From CAYRVF01 sp964427535 (lineage in GTDB: Bacteria; Chloroflexota; Ktedonobacteria; Ktedonobacterales; JADMIN01): a stretch of 17,045 nt of DNA. Positions 5,783-14,200 of the stretch are shown here, one piece after another; positions within the stretch are counted from its first letter, which is position 1, and each line of letters begins with the position of its first letter. Under the pieces are notes generated by a model. That model worked only from the letters and a program-made list of their open reading frames with translations. It was not told the DNA's origin and ran no database searches. The stretch lies in the NCBI GenBank assembly GCA_964427535.1, contig CAYRVF010000111.1:1-17045 (forward strand), read 5' to 3'. Position numbers and translations under genes: made by a program.

Positions 5783-6706
5783 ATGCTCGCTATCGTGAAC
5801 ACACCGCAGGGACCGCAACCGGTCGAGATACGCGACGTGCCGGAGCCTCAACCCAAACCGAATGAGGCGCTGGTCGAGGTGCGCGCGTTCGGCCTCAATC
5901 GCGGCGAGCTGACGCTGCTGCGGACGCGGCCCGAGGGATGGCGACCGGGGCAGGATATCGCCGGAGTCGTCGTCCGACGGGCGGAGGATGGCTCTGGCCC
6001 GAACGTTGGCGCGCGAGTCGTCGCGCTGGTCGATAGCGGTGGCTGGGCGCAACTCGCGGCCGCACCCACCGCCCGCATGACCGAACTGCCCGAGAATGTC
6101 AGCTTCGCCGACGCCGCCACGCTCCCCGTCGCGGGGATCACCGCCCTGCGCACGCTGCGGTTCGGCGGCTTGCTGCTGGGCAAGCGCGTGGTCGTCACGG
6201 GGGCGGCGGGTGGCGTCGGCCAGTTCGCCGTGCAGCTGGCCGACCGCGCGGGCGCGTATGTCACCGCCGTTGCCGCGAACACCGAACGCGGCGAGGAGGC
6301 CCGTGAGTTGGGCGCAGACGAGGTCATCAGCGGAATGGGGCAACTTCAGGGGCTGCACGACCTGATTCTCGAATCAGTCGGCGGCGACTCGCTGAAGCAC
6401 GCAGTAGAGCATATCGCTCCGGACGGCACGATCGTGATGTTTGGCATGTCGTCGGGCCAGCCAACCGAGATCAGCTTCCGCGACTTCGTCGGGCATGCGA
6501 ACGCCAGGATTCAATCCTTCTTCTCGTACCTGTCTGGTCCGCCGGAGTCGTTCGGCGCCGATCTGCGCGTACTCGTCTCGCTCGTCGCGCGCGGCGAGCT
6601 CAAGCCGCGCATCGGGTTCCAGGGAAGCTGGCGCGACCTTGCCCGCGCGGCGCAGCAGCTTGGCGAACGGCAGCTCGCTGGCAAAGCCGTCTTCTTCGTC
6701 GACTGA
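5783..6706 (+). CDS. MDR-family NAD(P)H-dependent oxidoreductase (quinone oxidoreductase-like)
   Basis: A 307-residue medium-chain dehydrogenase/reductase. The GroES-like part is about 1-110 (VEIRDVP, EALVEVRAFGLNRGEL, GQDIAGVVV). The Rossmann part follows, with nucleotide-binding VVVTGAAGGVGQFAVQLA (136-153) after LPVAGITALRTL. The protein has no cysteine, so neither catalytic nor structural zinc sites of alcohol dehydrogenases are possible; this fits the zinc-free quinone oxidoreductase/enoyl reductase branch, which uses NADPH. The true substrate cannot be told. Start ATG 5783 has AGGAAGG seven bases upstream. It is divergent from the paa operon with separate promoters, and a role in phenylacetate metabolism is not shown. 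Confidence 0.9.
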   Translation: MLAIVNTPQGPQPVEIRDVPEPQPKPNEALVEVRAFGLNRGELTLLRTRPEGWRPGQDIAGVVVRRAEDGSGPNVGARVVALVDSGGWAQLAAAPTARMTELPENVSFADAATLPVAGITALRTLRFGGLLLGKRVVVTGAAGGVGQFAVQLADRAGAYVTAVAANTERGEEARELGADEVISGMGQLQGLHDLILESVGGDSLKHAVEHIAPDGTIVMFGMSSGQPTEISFRDFVGHANARIQSFFSYLSGPPESFGADLRVLVSLVARGELKPRIGFQGSWRDLARAAQQLGERQLAGKAVFFVD

Positions 6707-6745
6707 GGCGGGAAGTCACTTAGCGCTTCAAGCGGGCAGGCCGTA

Positions 6746-6754
6746 TGATACACT
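6746..6754 (+). promoter_or_regulatory. Extended -10 promoter of the membrane-protein gene
   Basis: TGA-TACACT with the hexamer at 6749-6754, 36 bases before the ATG at 6791. It implies the gene can be transcribed independently of the upstream oxidoreductase. No consensus -35 is seen. Confidence 0.5.
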
Positions 6755-6790
6755 GCGCGTGAAGCTGAGCTCCGCGAGCAGGGGAGATCT

Positions 6791-7462
6791 ATGCACCGCC
6801 AGCCACAGTCCGCCAACCCTGAGAGGTTGTGGCATGAGGCGCGACACCGCAGGCGGCGCTGGTGGCTGCGCGGCATGGCGGTGATGCAGGTGGGTCTCGG
6901 CGGCCTAATGCTGGCACTCGCCCTCACGCACCCATTCGCCCTCGCGAACTCATTCGCTCACTCGTACTCATTCGCTCACTCGTACTCATCTGTTCAGCAG
7001 CCCGAGTCGTCACTTATCTATGTCATACTCGCGCTCTATTCCGCGACATTCGCATTGTGGGTCGTGCGCGGAGCCCGCGGCTTTCTGGAGACGCTCGGCC
7101 CCGTCACCGAGAGCGACGTCGACAGCCTTCGCAGCTGCGAGCGGGAGCAGCTATTCCAGATGGCACAGGGAAAGCTTCCCTGGCAGCTCGGGCGCCGGGC
7201 ACTTCTGGCGGAGCTTGCGCTGGGGCTGTGCCTGCTCGTCATCGCGGAAACCGTGATCATTCTTTCGGACTCTCCGCAAGTGCAGTGGGAAGTTGGCGGC
7301 ATCGCCTTCGGTGCGACGATCGTGCTCGTCATGGATGCATTAGTGGCCAAGCCTAGACGGGCGAGGCGGCTGGCAGAGGCAAGCGCATCCGAATTGTCGT
7401 TCCAGCTCACTACTGGTGAGTTCGTGAGCGCCGGAGATGAGCCGCCGCATCCTGCCATCTGA
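6791..7462 (+). CDS. Four-helix integral membrane protein of unknown function
   Basis: A 223-residue protein I do not recognise. Predicted membrane helices by eye: 28-50 (GMAVMQVGLGGLMLALALTH), 74-92 (SLIYVILALYSATFALWVV), 137-158 (ALLAELALGLCLLVIAETVI) and 168-186 (VGGIAFGATIVLVMDALVA). The N-terminus is strongly basic (RHRRRRWWLR), suggesting a cytoplasmic N-terminus by the positive-inside rule. A loop between helices 1 and 2 carries a hexapeptide duplication (SFAHSY twice) encoded by an 18-base tandem repeat. Between helices 2 and 3 is a soluble segment (about 95-136) rich in charged residues. ATG 6791 is preceded by GGGGAG. It lies 84 bases after the oxidoreductase gene. Confidence 0.75.
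   Translation: MHRQPQSANPERLWHEARHRRRRWWLRGMAVMQVGLGGLMLALALTHPFALANSFAHSYSFAHSYSSVQQPESSLIYVILALYSATFALWVVRGARGFLETLGPVTESDVDSLRSCEREQLFQMAQGKLPWQLGRRALLAELALGLCLLVIAETVIILSDSPQVQWEVGGIAFGATIVLVMDALVAKPRRARRLAEASASELSFQLTTGEFVSAGDEPPHPAI
6949..6990 (+). repeat. 18-bp tandem repeat inside the membrane-protein gene
   Basis: ACTCATTCGCTCACTCGT occurs twice exactly (6949-6966 and 6967-6984), followed by a partial ACTCAT. A degenerate unit (CCCATTCGCCCTCGCGA) lies just upstream at 6931-6947. The unit is a multiple of three, so copy changes keep the reading frame; it codes SFAHSY. Confidence 0.85.
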
Positions 7463-7600
7463 GGGGCCGCTCCACCTCGCTCTTTCGCCACCGGGAGCCG
7501 CGGCGAGCCTATGATCGAGACGTCGGACGCTTGCGAGACTCATCGGCGTAGAATATCGCCTAAACATGAACGCAACACCTGGACATGAAATGAGGTGAGC

Positions 7601-8254
7601 ATGACACTCCTGAATCTCACGCCTGATGAGCTGCTGACGACGACGCGCTCGGTACGCAAACGGCTCGACTTCTCGCGTCCCGTCGAGCCGGAGGTGATCC
7701 GCGAATGCCTGGAGATCGCGCTACAGGCGCCGACCGGCGGCAACCGGCAGTTCTGGCACTTCGTCGTCGTGACGGACGAGGCTAAGCGCCGCGCGCTCGG
7801 AGACATCTATCGCAAGGGGTGGGAACTCTACCTCCGGCGGCCGGAGAACCAGCCGGGGTCGTTCCGTGGCAGCGAGGAGCGCGCCGCCCAGCAGGTACGT
7901 GTCGCCGACTCCGCGAACTACCTCGCCGCGCACATCCATGAGGCGCCGGTGCTGGTCATTCCGTGTGGCTGGGGGCGAGTAGACAACCAGCCGAGCATTG
8001 TGCAGGCAGGCTACTGGGGTTCCATTCTGCCTGCCGTCTGGAGCTTCATGCTCGCCGCCCGCGAGCGAGGCCTGGGCACCTCGTGGACGACCGTCCATCT
8101 CTTCTACGAGCGCGAAGCCGCCGACCTTCTGGGCATCCCCTTCGAGAAGGTCACGCAGGCCGGGCTGGTTCCCGTCGCCTACACCAAAGGCACCGAGTTC
8201 TCACCCGCCAAGCGCGAGTCGCTCGACAAGGTGCTCCACATGAATGGGTGGTAG
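7601..8254 (+). CDS. Nitroreductase-family FMN-dependent oxidoreductase
   Basis: A 217-residue protein of usual nitroreductase length. TTRSVRKRLDF (14-24) is the N-terminal FMN phosphate-binding RSVR-type motif, and APTGGNRQFWHFVVV (43-57) is the second cofactor segment. GIPFEKVTQAGLVPVAYTKG near the C-terminus is the usual family ending. Such enzymes bind FMN as dimers and reduce nitro groups, quinones or other acceptors with NAD(P)H; the substrate cannot be predicted. The start chosen is ATG 7601, with GAGGTGA (7592-7598) as ribosome site; a GTG at 7595 lies inside that site and is less likely. It ends against a convergent hairpin cluster. Confidence 0.92.
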   Translation: MTLLNLTPDELLTTTRSVRKRLDFSRPVEPEVIRECLEIALQAPTGGNRQFWHFVVVTDEAKRRALGDIYRKGWELYLRRPENQPGSFRGSEERAAQQVRVADSANYLAAHIHEAPVLVIPCGWGRVDNQPSIVQAGYWGSILPAVWSFMLAARERGLGTSWTTVHLFYEREAADLLGIPFEKVTQAGLVPVAYTKGTEFSPAKRESLDKVLHMNGW

Positions 8255-8279
8255 GTGGAGCCTCATCCCCCCGTCCTCC

Positions 8280-8297
8280 TTCCCCTCACATGGGGAA
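8280..8297. repeat. Short GC-rich hairpin after the nitroreductase gene
   Basis: Arms TTCCCC (8280-8285) and GGGGAA (8292-8297) around TCACAT, followed by an A-run and GGGG. It is the first of three hairpins between convergent genes. It could contribute to termination; evidence is weak. Confidence 0.4.
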
Positions 8298-8345
8298 AAG
8301 GGGTTACGCTCGTGGCCTGCGGGCAACGGCCGCGCAGACGAAAAA

Positions 8346-8386
8346 GCCCCTCTCCCCGCAGGGAGAGGGGTTGGGGGTGAGGCCCC
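8346..8386 (+). repeat. Dispersed REP-like hairpin, copy 2
   Basis: Arms CCCCTCTCCC (8347-8356) and GGGAGAGGGG (8361-8370), loop CGCA, then TTGGGGGTGAGGCCCCTT. Reverse-complemented, it matches 2813-2853. An A-run AAAAAG precedes the hairpin, so on the minus strand this hairpin is followed by a T-run: a plausible intrinsic terminator for the Gly/Arg-rich gene. Confidence 0.75.
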
Positions 8387-8438
8387 TTCTTCCTCGCCTT
8401 CACTCCCATCATCCTTGGCCACACCTCCCCATCAGCGG

Positions 8439-8470
8439 CCCCTCCCCTCAGAGGGGAGGGGGTTGGGGGA
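8439..8470 (+). repeat. Related GC-rich hairpin with the TTGGGG tail
   Basis: Arms CCCCTCCCCTC (8439-8449) and GAGGGGAGGGG (8451-8461), almost loopless as written, so the real loop is probably TCAGA. It is followed by GTTGGGGGAGA, like the TTGGGGGTGAG after the hairpin at 8347, which suggests a diverged copy of the same element placed in tandem. Confidence 0.6.
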
Positions 8471-8505
8471 GAGGTTCTGTCGAGGGCGACGGGGCGGAAA
8501 CCGGA

Positions 8506-8739
8506 TCACGCCCATTCGATAGGCTCAGGCTGCTCTCCGCGCGGCGAGCGGCGGCGCATTGGACCGCGCATCCCGTCGAATGGACCTCGCCTGCCATACC
8601 CATAAGGACCTCGTCCTCTGCCATAGCCATAGCCACGGCCCGGACCTCGACCGTAGCGACCACGACGAGCGGCTGCCCGCAGTGGCAGAAGCAGCAGTGC
8701 AAGCGCCAGCCAGAACAGGCCAGGGCGTCGGCGTCTCAT
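8506..8739 (-). CDS. Small membrane-anchored Gly/Arg/Tyr-rich protein
   Basis: A 77-residue protein starting at ATG 8739, with AAGGAG seven bases upstream (longer upstream readings lack a ribosome site). Residues 1-6 are MRRRRP, followed by a hydrophobic segment LFWLALALLLLPL (8-20) that is either a signal peptide or a membrane anchor. The rest (22-70) is very rich in Arg, Gly and Tyr: RGRYGRGPGRGYGYGRGRG, then PYGYGRRGPFDGMRGPMRRR. It ends with an acidic, Pro-containing tail (EQPEPIEWA). I do not recognise a family. The tail resembles RG/RGG-type low-complexity regions, which often bind nucleic acid or phosphate-rich polymers, but that is only an analogy. It is convergent with nitroreductase and divergent from the peptidase gene. 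Confidence 0.7.
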   Translation of the reverse strand: MRRRRPGLFWLALALLLLPLRAAARRGRYGRGPGRGYGYGRGRGPYGYGRRGPFDGMRGPMRRRSPRGEQPEPIEWA

Positions 8740-8857
8740 AGGATGCTCCTTCGATTCACTCGCGCTGGGCGTTGAGAACACCACACGTTCACAGACTCTT
8801 ACGAGCGGGGTACTCCCCACGTTTCAGCCGTGTAGCACTCGCAGAGAGCGGGCCGCG

Positions 8858-8866
8858 TGCTACAAT
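8858..8866 (+). promoter_or_regulatory. Extended -10 promoter of the S9 peptidase gene
   Basis: TGC-TACAAT with the hexamer at 8861-8866, about 94 bases before the GTG start. No clear -35. It is the closest to consensus of the TGN-type elements in the window, with the pth one. Confidence 0.6.
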
Positions 8867-8960
8867 CCGAGACTGTGGGCGGCGTCTCGCGCGAGCCAGC
8901 GCCATGTGTGGACGCCCCCGAGAGTGCGTGGACGCTGAGAGCGACACAGAGGAGGCAGGC

Positions 8961-10991
8961 GTGGCTGAGCGGCAGGTATGGTCCCCCGAAGATTTCTGGC
9001 AGGTGCGCCTGCTGAGCGAGATGCGCCTCTCACCCGATGGGCGGCAGGTCGCCTACACCGTCGACACGCAGGACCGCCAGCAGAACGAGCGCCGCTCGGC
9101 CATCTGGCTGCTCGATGTCGAGAGCGGCGAGAGCAGGCAGTTCACCGCCGGAACGACACGTGACTTCGCGCCGCGCTGGTCGCCGGACGGCACCCGCCTG
9201 GCATTCCTCAGCACACGCGGCGGCGAGAAAGCGCAGCTCTTCGTCGTCGCGCTGGACGGCGGCGAGGCGCGGCAGCTCACCGCGATGCGCTACGGCGCGG
9301 GCGACCCGTTCTGGTCGGGCGACAGCACGTGGATTGGCTTCGAGGCCGAGGTGCGCGAGGGCGAGACGCCCGTCGACGATGCACAGAAGGACTCCGCGAC
9401 CCGCGAACGCGAGCGCGAGGAGAAGGCGGACAAGCCACGCATCATCACGCGGTTGCAATACCGCTGGGACGGCAAGGGCTACTTCGAGGGCCGCACACAC
9501 CTCTTCCGCGTCGGGCTGGAGGGTGGCGCGCCCGAGCAACTCACCGAGGGCGACTACGACGACGGCGACGGCGTCTCCTCGCCGGATGGGCGCTTCGTCG
9601 CCTTCCTCAGTGACCGGGCAGACGACCGCGACGCCAACATGACGAACGACCTCTGGCTGCTCGATCTGGCGTCCCGCGATGTGCGGCGCCTGACCTCTGC
9701 CGGCTTCGCGCACTCGTATCCTGCCTGGTCACCGGATGGCAGCCGTATCGCCGTCATCGCCGAACCGGAGATACGCGACCACGCCGTCTACAACGAGACG
9801 ATCCGCGCGATCGACGTTGCGACCGGCGAGATCAGTGACCTGCTGGGCGGGCGCGACATCAGCGCGGGCGTCGGCCTCTACAGCGACCTGCCCGGAACCG
9901 CTTTGACCGGCCCGAAGTGGAGCGCAGACGGCACGGCGATCACCTTCCTCGCGCAGCGCGGCGGCGGTGTCGATGTGCTGCGTGTCCCTGTCGCGGGCGG
10001 AGCCGAGCCTCAGCGCGTGCTGCGGGCCGAGTACGGCGAGCACATGCACATCTACGATGTCGCGCTCTCAGGTGAGCGCCTCGTGCTGGCGGCCTCGACG
10101 CCAGCCCGGCTGCCCGACATCTATCTCAGCGACGCCCACGCTGGCGGCGAGCATCCACGTCCGCTCACCGACCTCAACGCCGAACTGCTAGCGTCGCGGC
10201 CCATCGCGTCACCGGAGCGCTTCGCGGCGCCGTCATTTGACGGACAACAGATCGAGTCGTGGCTCTACCGGCCAACCGCTGGCGCAGAGTCGGGCGCGAT
10301 CACCCCGCTGGCCGTCTGGGTGCATGGCGGCCCGCACGCCGCGTATGGGCAGTCGTTCTTCCTGCTGGCGCAGATCTTCGCCGCGCGTGGGTACGCCGTG
10401 CTTTACGCCAACCCACGGGGCAGCACCGGCTACGGCGAGGCGTTCGCGCAGGCCTGCGACCGCGACTGGGGCGGCGGCGACTACCGCGATGTGCTCACGG
10501 CGATGGATGCGGCGGTCGCGCGTGGCGGCATCGATCCCGACCGGGTCGCCATCTTCGGCACGAGCTACGGCGGCTACATGACCAACTGGGCTGTCACGCA
10601 GACCGAGCGCTTCAAGGCAGCGGTGACGATCAACAGTGTGACCAACCTCTACACCAGCTTCGGCACCGGCGACATCGACTCCGTCTGGGCGCAGGGCGAT
10701 TACGGCTGGCCGTGGGAAAACCAGCAGTTCTACCTCGACCGCTCGCCCGTCATGCACGCCGCGCGCGTGACCACACCGATCCGTATCATCGCCGCCGAAG
10801 AAGACTACCGCTGCCCTATCGCACAGAGCGAGGAGTGGTTCACCTGGCTCAAGAAGTTCGGACGTGTGCCCGTCGACTTCGTGCGCATGCCAGGAGCCAG
10901 CCATGGCGTCTTCGCCAGCCCGCGCCAGCGTATCGCGCGCATGCGGCTCGTGCTCGAATGGATCGAGCGCTACTGCCCAGTGGCGAGCTAG
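8961..10991 (+). CDS. S9-family serine peptidase (acylaminoacyl-peptidase / prolyl oligopeptidase type)
   Basis: A 676-residue protein with an N-terminal beta-propeller of PD40/WD40-like repeats (LSPDGRQVAYTVD, WSPDGTRLAFLS, SSPDGRFVAFLSD, WSPDGSRIAVIAE, WSADGTAITFLA; about residues 1-400) and a C-terminal alpha/beta-hydrolase domain (about 420-676). The catalytic triad is visible: Ser535 in FGTSYGGY, Asp615 in AEEDYRCP and His648 in GASHGVF. WVHGGPHAAYG is the oxyanion-side segment. These enzymes cleave short peptides or N-acylated residues. No signal peptide is seen, so it is probably cytoplasmic. The start chosen is GTG 8961, five bases after GAGGAGG; an upstream in-frame ATG at 8772 would need an unlikely extension across the promoter. 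A charged insert (about 135-160, rich in Glu/Arg/Lys) lies between propeller blades. Confidence 0.95.
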   Translation: MAERQVWSPEDFWQVRLLSEMRLSPDGRQVAYTVDTQDRQQNERRSAIWLLDVESGESRQFTAGTTRDFAPRWSPDGTRLAFLSTRGGEKAQLFVVALDGGEARQLTAMRYGAGDPFWSGDSTWIGFEAEVREGETPVDDAQKDSATREREREEKADKPRIITRLQYRWDGKGYFEGRTHLFRVGLEGGAPEQLTEGDYDDGDGVSSPDGRFVAFLSDRADDRDANMTNDLWLLDLASRDVRRLTSAGFAHSYPAWSPDGSRIAVIAEPEIRDHAVYNETIRAIDVATGEISDLLGGRDISAGVGLYSDLPGTALTGPKWSADGTAITFLAQRGGGVDVLRVPVAGGAEPQRVLRAEYGEHMHIYDVALSGERLVLAASTPARLPDIYLSDAHAGGEHPRPLTDLNAELLASRPIASPERFAAPSFDGQQIESWLYRPTAGAESGAITPLAVWVHGGPHAAYGQSFFLLAQIFAARGYAVLYANPRGSTGYGEAFAQACDRDWGGGDYRDVLTAMDAAVARGGIDPDRVAIFGTSYGGYMTNWAVTQTERFKAAVTINSVTNLYTSFGTGDIDSVWAQGDYGWPWENQQFYLDRSPVMHAARVTTPIRIIAAEEDYRCPIAQSEEWFTWLKKFGRVPVDFVRMPGASHGVFASPRQRIARMRLVLEWIERYCPVAS

Positions 10992-11098
10992 CACACTGGC
11001 GGCCGGCGCCGCCTGGCCTCCGCTCTCTCCGCCGCTCGCGGACGAGGGACCGGAGGAGACGGCGCCGCGTCGCCCCTCGTCACCTCTCTGGCAGTTGT

Positions 11099-11155
11099 TA
11101 TGCTAGCAGAGGTGTCACCTCGCTGGGCTACGGATTCGTGTCAGTGCTGTATACT
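11099..11155 (+). promoter_or_regulatory. Candidate promoter region of the sensor-kinase gene
   Basis: Two possible -10 boxes: TATGCT (11099-11104, with TG at 11096-11097) and TATACT (11150-11155). The second is closer to the consensus and to the start at 11286. A 13-bp palindrome GAGGTG-T-CACCTC (11109-11121) lies between them. Neither has a convincing -35. About 290 bases separate the peptidase and kinase genes; besides this and a GC-rich inverted repeat (10998-11013) I see nothing else in it. Confidence 0.4.
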
Positions 11156-11285
11156 CTGTGGTACACGTCCAGTCATGTCGGAGCACGATACTTCGCCATG
11201 CGGCGGTCTGGTGCACGCCATCACATCGCATCCAGCTGTGCGTTGTGGGCTGGTCCACTTTCAACGGAAGCCCAAGGACTCACTC

Positions 11286-14200
11286 ATGCGTACTTCTCGT
11301 CGGCGTCTCCCCTCCTCGTCGTCCAGGGCATCCTCCACCGATCCGGCACTGGCGGGCGTCGAAGATGTGACGCCTGAGGCGCGTCTGCGACAGTTGGAAG
11401 CGCGTGCGGAAGCCTTCATGCGGGCGATGGGGGAAGTCAGCTGGACCACCGACGCCAGCGGGCTGGTTGTCGAGGATGCCCCCACCTGGCGTGCCCTGAC
11501 CGGAAAGAGCGTGGAGCAGATGCGTGGGCGCGGCTGGCTCGACGCCGTGCATCCCGACGACCGGGCCATCTTCGAGCCGCGGCGCCTGTCGCCCGAGGCG
11601 CGCCAGAATCCGCGTGAGGTCACCTTTCGTCTCAGGCGCGCCGATGGCGTCTATCGCACGATGCAGGGCCGCGCCGCGCCGGTGATCGCGGCGGATGGAT
11701 CGGTGCGCGAGTGGGTCGGTGTCTGCCGCGACGTCACCGAACAAGAAGCCCGGCGTGTGGAGACCGAGCACCGCACGCGCCAGTTCGAGGCGATTCTCGC
11801 CGCTGTGCCCGAGCGGCTCGCCATCTTCGACGCGGCCGGACGGCTTGTGCTGCGTAATCCCACCAGCATCATCTACGGTAGCGGCAACCCCGATTATGCC
11901 AGCCCCGACGAGATTCCCGAAGCGACTGACCTGCGCACGCTCGACGGGCGGCCCCTGCGTGTGGACGAGATGCCACTCAGCCGAGTGCTGCGAGGCGAGC
12001 CCGCCGCCGAGATGGAAATGCGCATGCGCACCACCTCCGGCGAGATCCAGCAGATCGTCGTGACGGCAGCGCCGTTCTTCGAGGCGAGCGGCGCCCTCGC
12101 CGGTGTTGTCACTCTCACGCGCGACGTGACACTCGCCCGCCAGATCGAGCAGCGTGTTGCCGAGCACGCAGGTCAGTTGCAGGCCATCTTCGACACGCTG
12201 ACCGATGCCTTGCTGGTGTATGACGCGAACGGCCGGCTCGTGCAGATGAACGCCGCCGCCCGCACGCTTTTCCGGCTCGACCTCGTGCCTGTGGATCCCG
12301 ACTTCGCCGCCCGCCCCTATGCGGAGCGCGTCGCCGCGGCGGGCATCATGGATGCGAAAGGCCGGCCCATCTCGCCAGATGAGTGGGGCGTGCCGCGGCT
12401 GCTTCGTGGCGATACGCTCACCGGCGATGCCGCCATCGACATCCAGATCCGCATCGGCGACGGCAAGCTCCGGCAGTTCAACCTGACGGGCGCGCCCATC
12501 CGCGATGCCGCTGGGGTAATCACCGGCGCGGTGGTGCTGTGTCACGACGTCACCGAACGCCGCGCGCTGGAACGTGAAGCCCTGGAGCGCGCCAGCCAGC
12601 TCGAAGCGACCTTCGAGGCTATGGCAAACGGCGTCGTCATCTACGACACGACCGGCACGCTCGTCAGCATGAACGCCGAGGCGCGCGAGATCTTCGCGCT
12701 GACTGGCGGACCGGAATTCTCGCGCGAGCCGATCGAGGAGCGTACGGCGGCATTCTCGATTTACGACGAGGCAGGTAGCCCCGTGCCGCCTGAGAACTGG
12801 CCGGGCCGCAGGCTCCTGCGCGGCGAGGTGCTCAAGGGCGATCAGGCGATGGATGTGCGCTTTCGGCGGCTCGACGGCGAGGAAATCTGGCTGACCATCA
12901 CCGGTGCGCCCGTGCGTGACGCGCACGGCGGCATCATCGGCGCAATCGCCGTCTACTCCGATGTAACGGCGCGCAGGCTGGCACAGCGGCGGACACATGA
13001 TGTGCTGGAGGCACTGCTCGCGATGGCGCAGATTCTCGTCTCACAGCCCTCAGCGCCCACCGTGCCGGACGCGTCCGAGGACGCCCTCACGAGGGCAGTA
13101 CGCTCGCCTGTGGCGCAGCGCCTGGCCGACTTGACCCGCAGTGTGTTGGGTTGCACGCGCGTCCTGATGGTGCGCGTCGAGCCGGAGACTCAGTTGGTCC
13201 ATCCAGTCGCGATGGTGGGCTTCCAGGCGGAGCAAGAGGCGCAGTGGTGGCGGGAGCAAGAGCGCCGTCAGGCGCGGCTGGGGGAGGGTCCCGACCCGAC
13301 GCAGACCGCGCGCTTTTTGTCTGGTGAACCGGTCATCGTCGATATGACACAGCCGCCCTACGACCATATCGAGAATCCCTACGGAATCACCACCACGCTC
13401 ATCGCGCCGCTGCGTGTTGGCGGCCGCATCGTCGGGGCGCTCTCGCTGGACTACGGCGGCTCCCGCCACGAGTTCACGGCGGACGAGATCGCGCTGACCG
13501 AGGCCGTCGGGCAGCTTTCGGCGCTGGTGATCGAGCGCGAGCGGCTGCTACACGAGCGTACCGAGGCCGAGGCGCGTGTGCTGGCGCTGGAAGAAGTGAA
13601 GCAGCGCATGGAGCAGTTCATCGGCATGGTGAGCCACGAGCTGCGCACGCCCATCACGACGACCAAGACGAACGTGCAGCTCGCGCAGCGGCGTGCGGCA
13701 CGGCTGCTCGACGCGGACCCCACGACGATGTCTATCGAGCACCTCCGTACTCTGCCGGTGCTGCTCGAACGCGCCGAACGCCAGATTGGCCGCCTCGACC
13801 GGCTGGTGGGCGACCTGCTCGACATCTCCCGCATCCAGGTGGATAAGCTGGAGCTCCGCTTCGAGCGAGATGATCTGCGGACGCTCGTGCGAAACGTGGT
13901 GCAGGAGCTGCGGCTCAACTGGCCCAACCGTGAGATGCGCCTGACGAGCGAGCCGCCGAGAGCGGTGCCGGTCGAGATCGATGCGCACCGTATCGAGCAG
14001 GTGCTGGGCAACTACCTAACGAACGCGCTCAAGTATGCGCCCCCCGAGTCGCCTATCGACGTCGCGCTCACTGTGGCGGACGACATCGCGCGCGTGAGCG
14101 TGCGCGACGAAGGTCCTGGCCTGCCTCCCGAAGAGCAGGAGCGGATCTGGGACCTCTTCCACCAGGCCGAGGGCATCGAACACCTGAATGGCGCGAACGT

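Noticed and set aside
5783..6706. MDR protein as the missing epoxidase reductase
   Set aside because: PaaE is a ferredoxin-NADP reductase-like flavoprotein with a plant-type 2Fe-2S domain; this protein has no cysteine and an MDR fold.
2659..8505. Clustered palindromes as a possible CRISPR array
   Set aside because: The repeats are unequal in length, irregularly spaced and self-complementary, with no unique spacers between identical repeats and no cas genes.
8772..8960. Upstream in-frame ATG for the S9 peptidase
   Set aside because: It would place the TGC-TACAAT promoter inside the gene and adds a Cys/Arg-rich stretch unlike S9 peptidases; GTG 8961 has GAGGAGG.
11280..12998. A 572-codon antisense open frame opposite the sensor kinase
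   Set aside because: It is a high-GC shadow of the kinase: the translation is His/Arg/Gly-rich without motifs, while the opposite strand codes for clear PAS domains.
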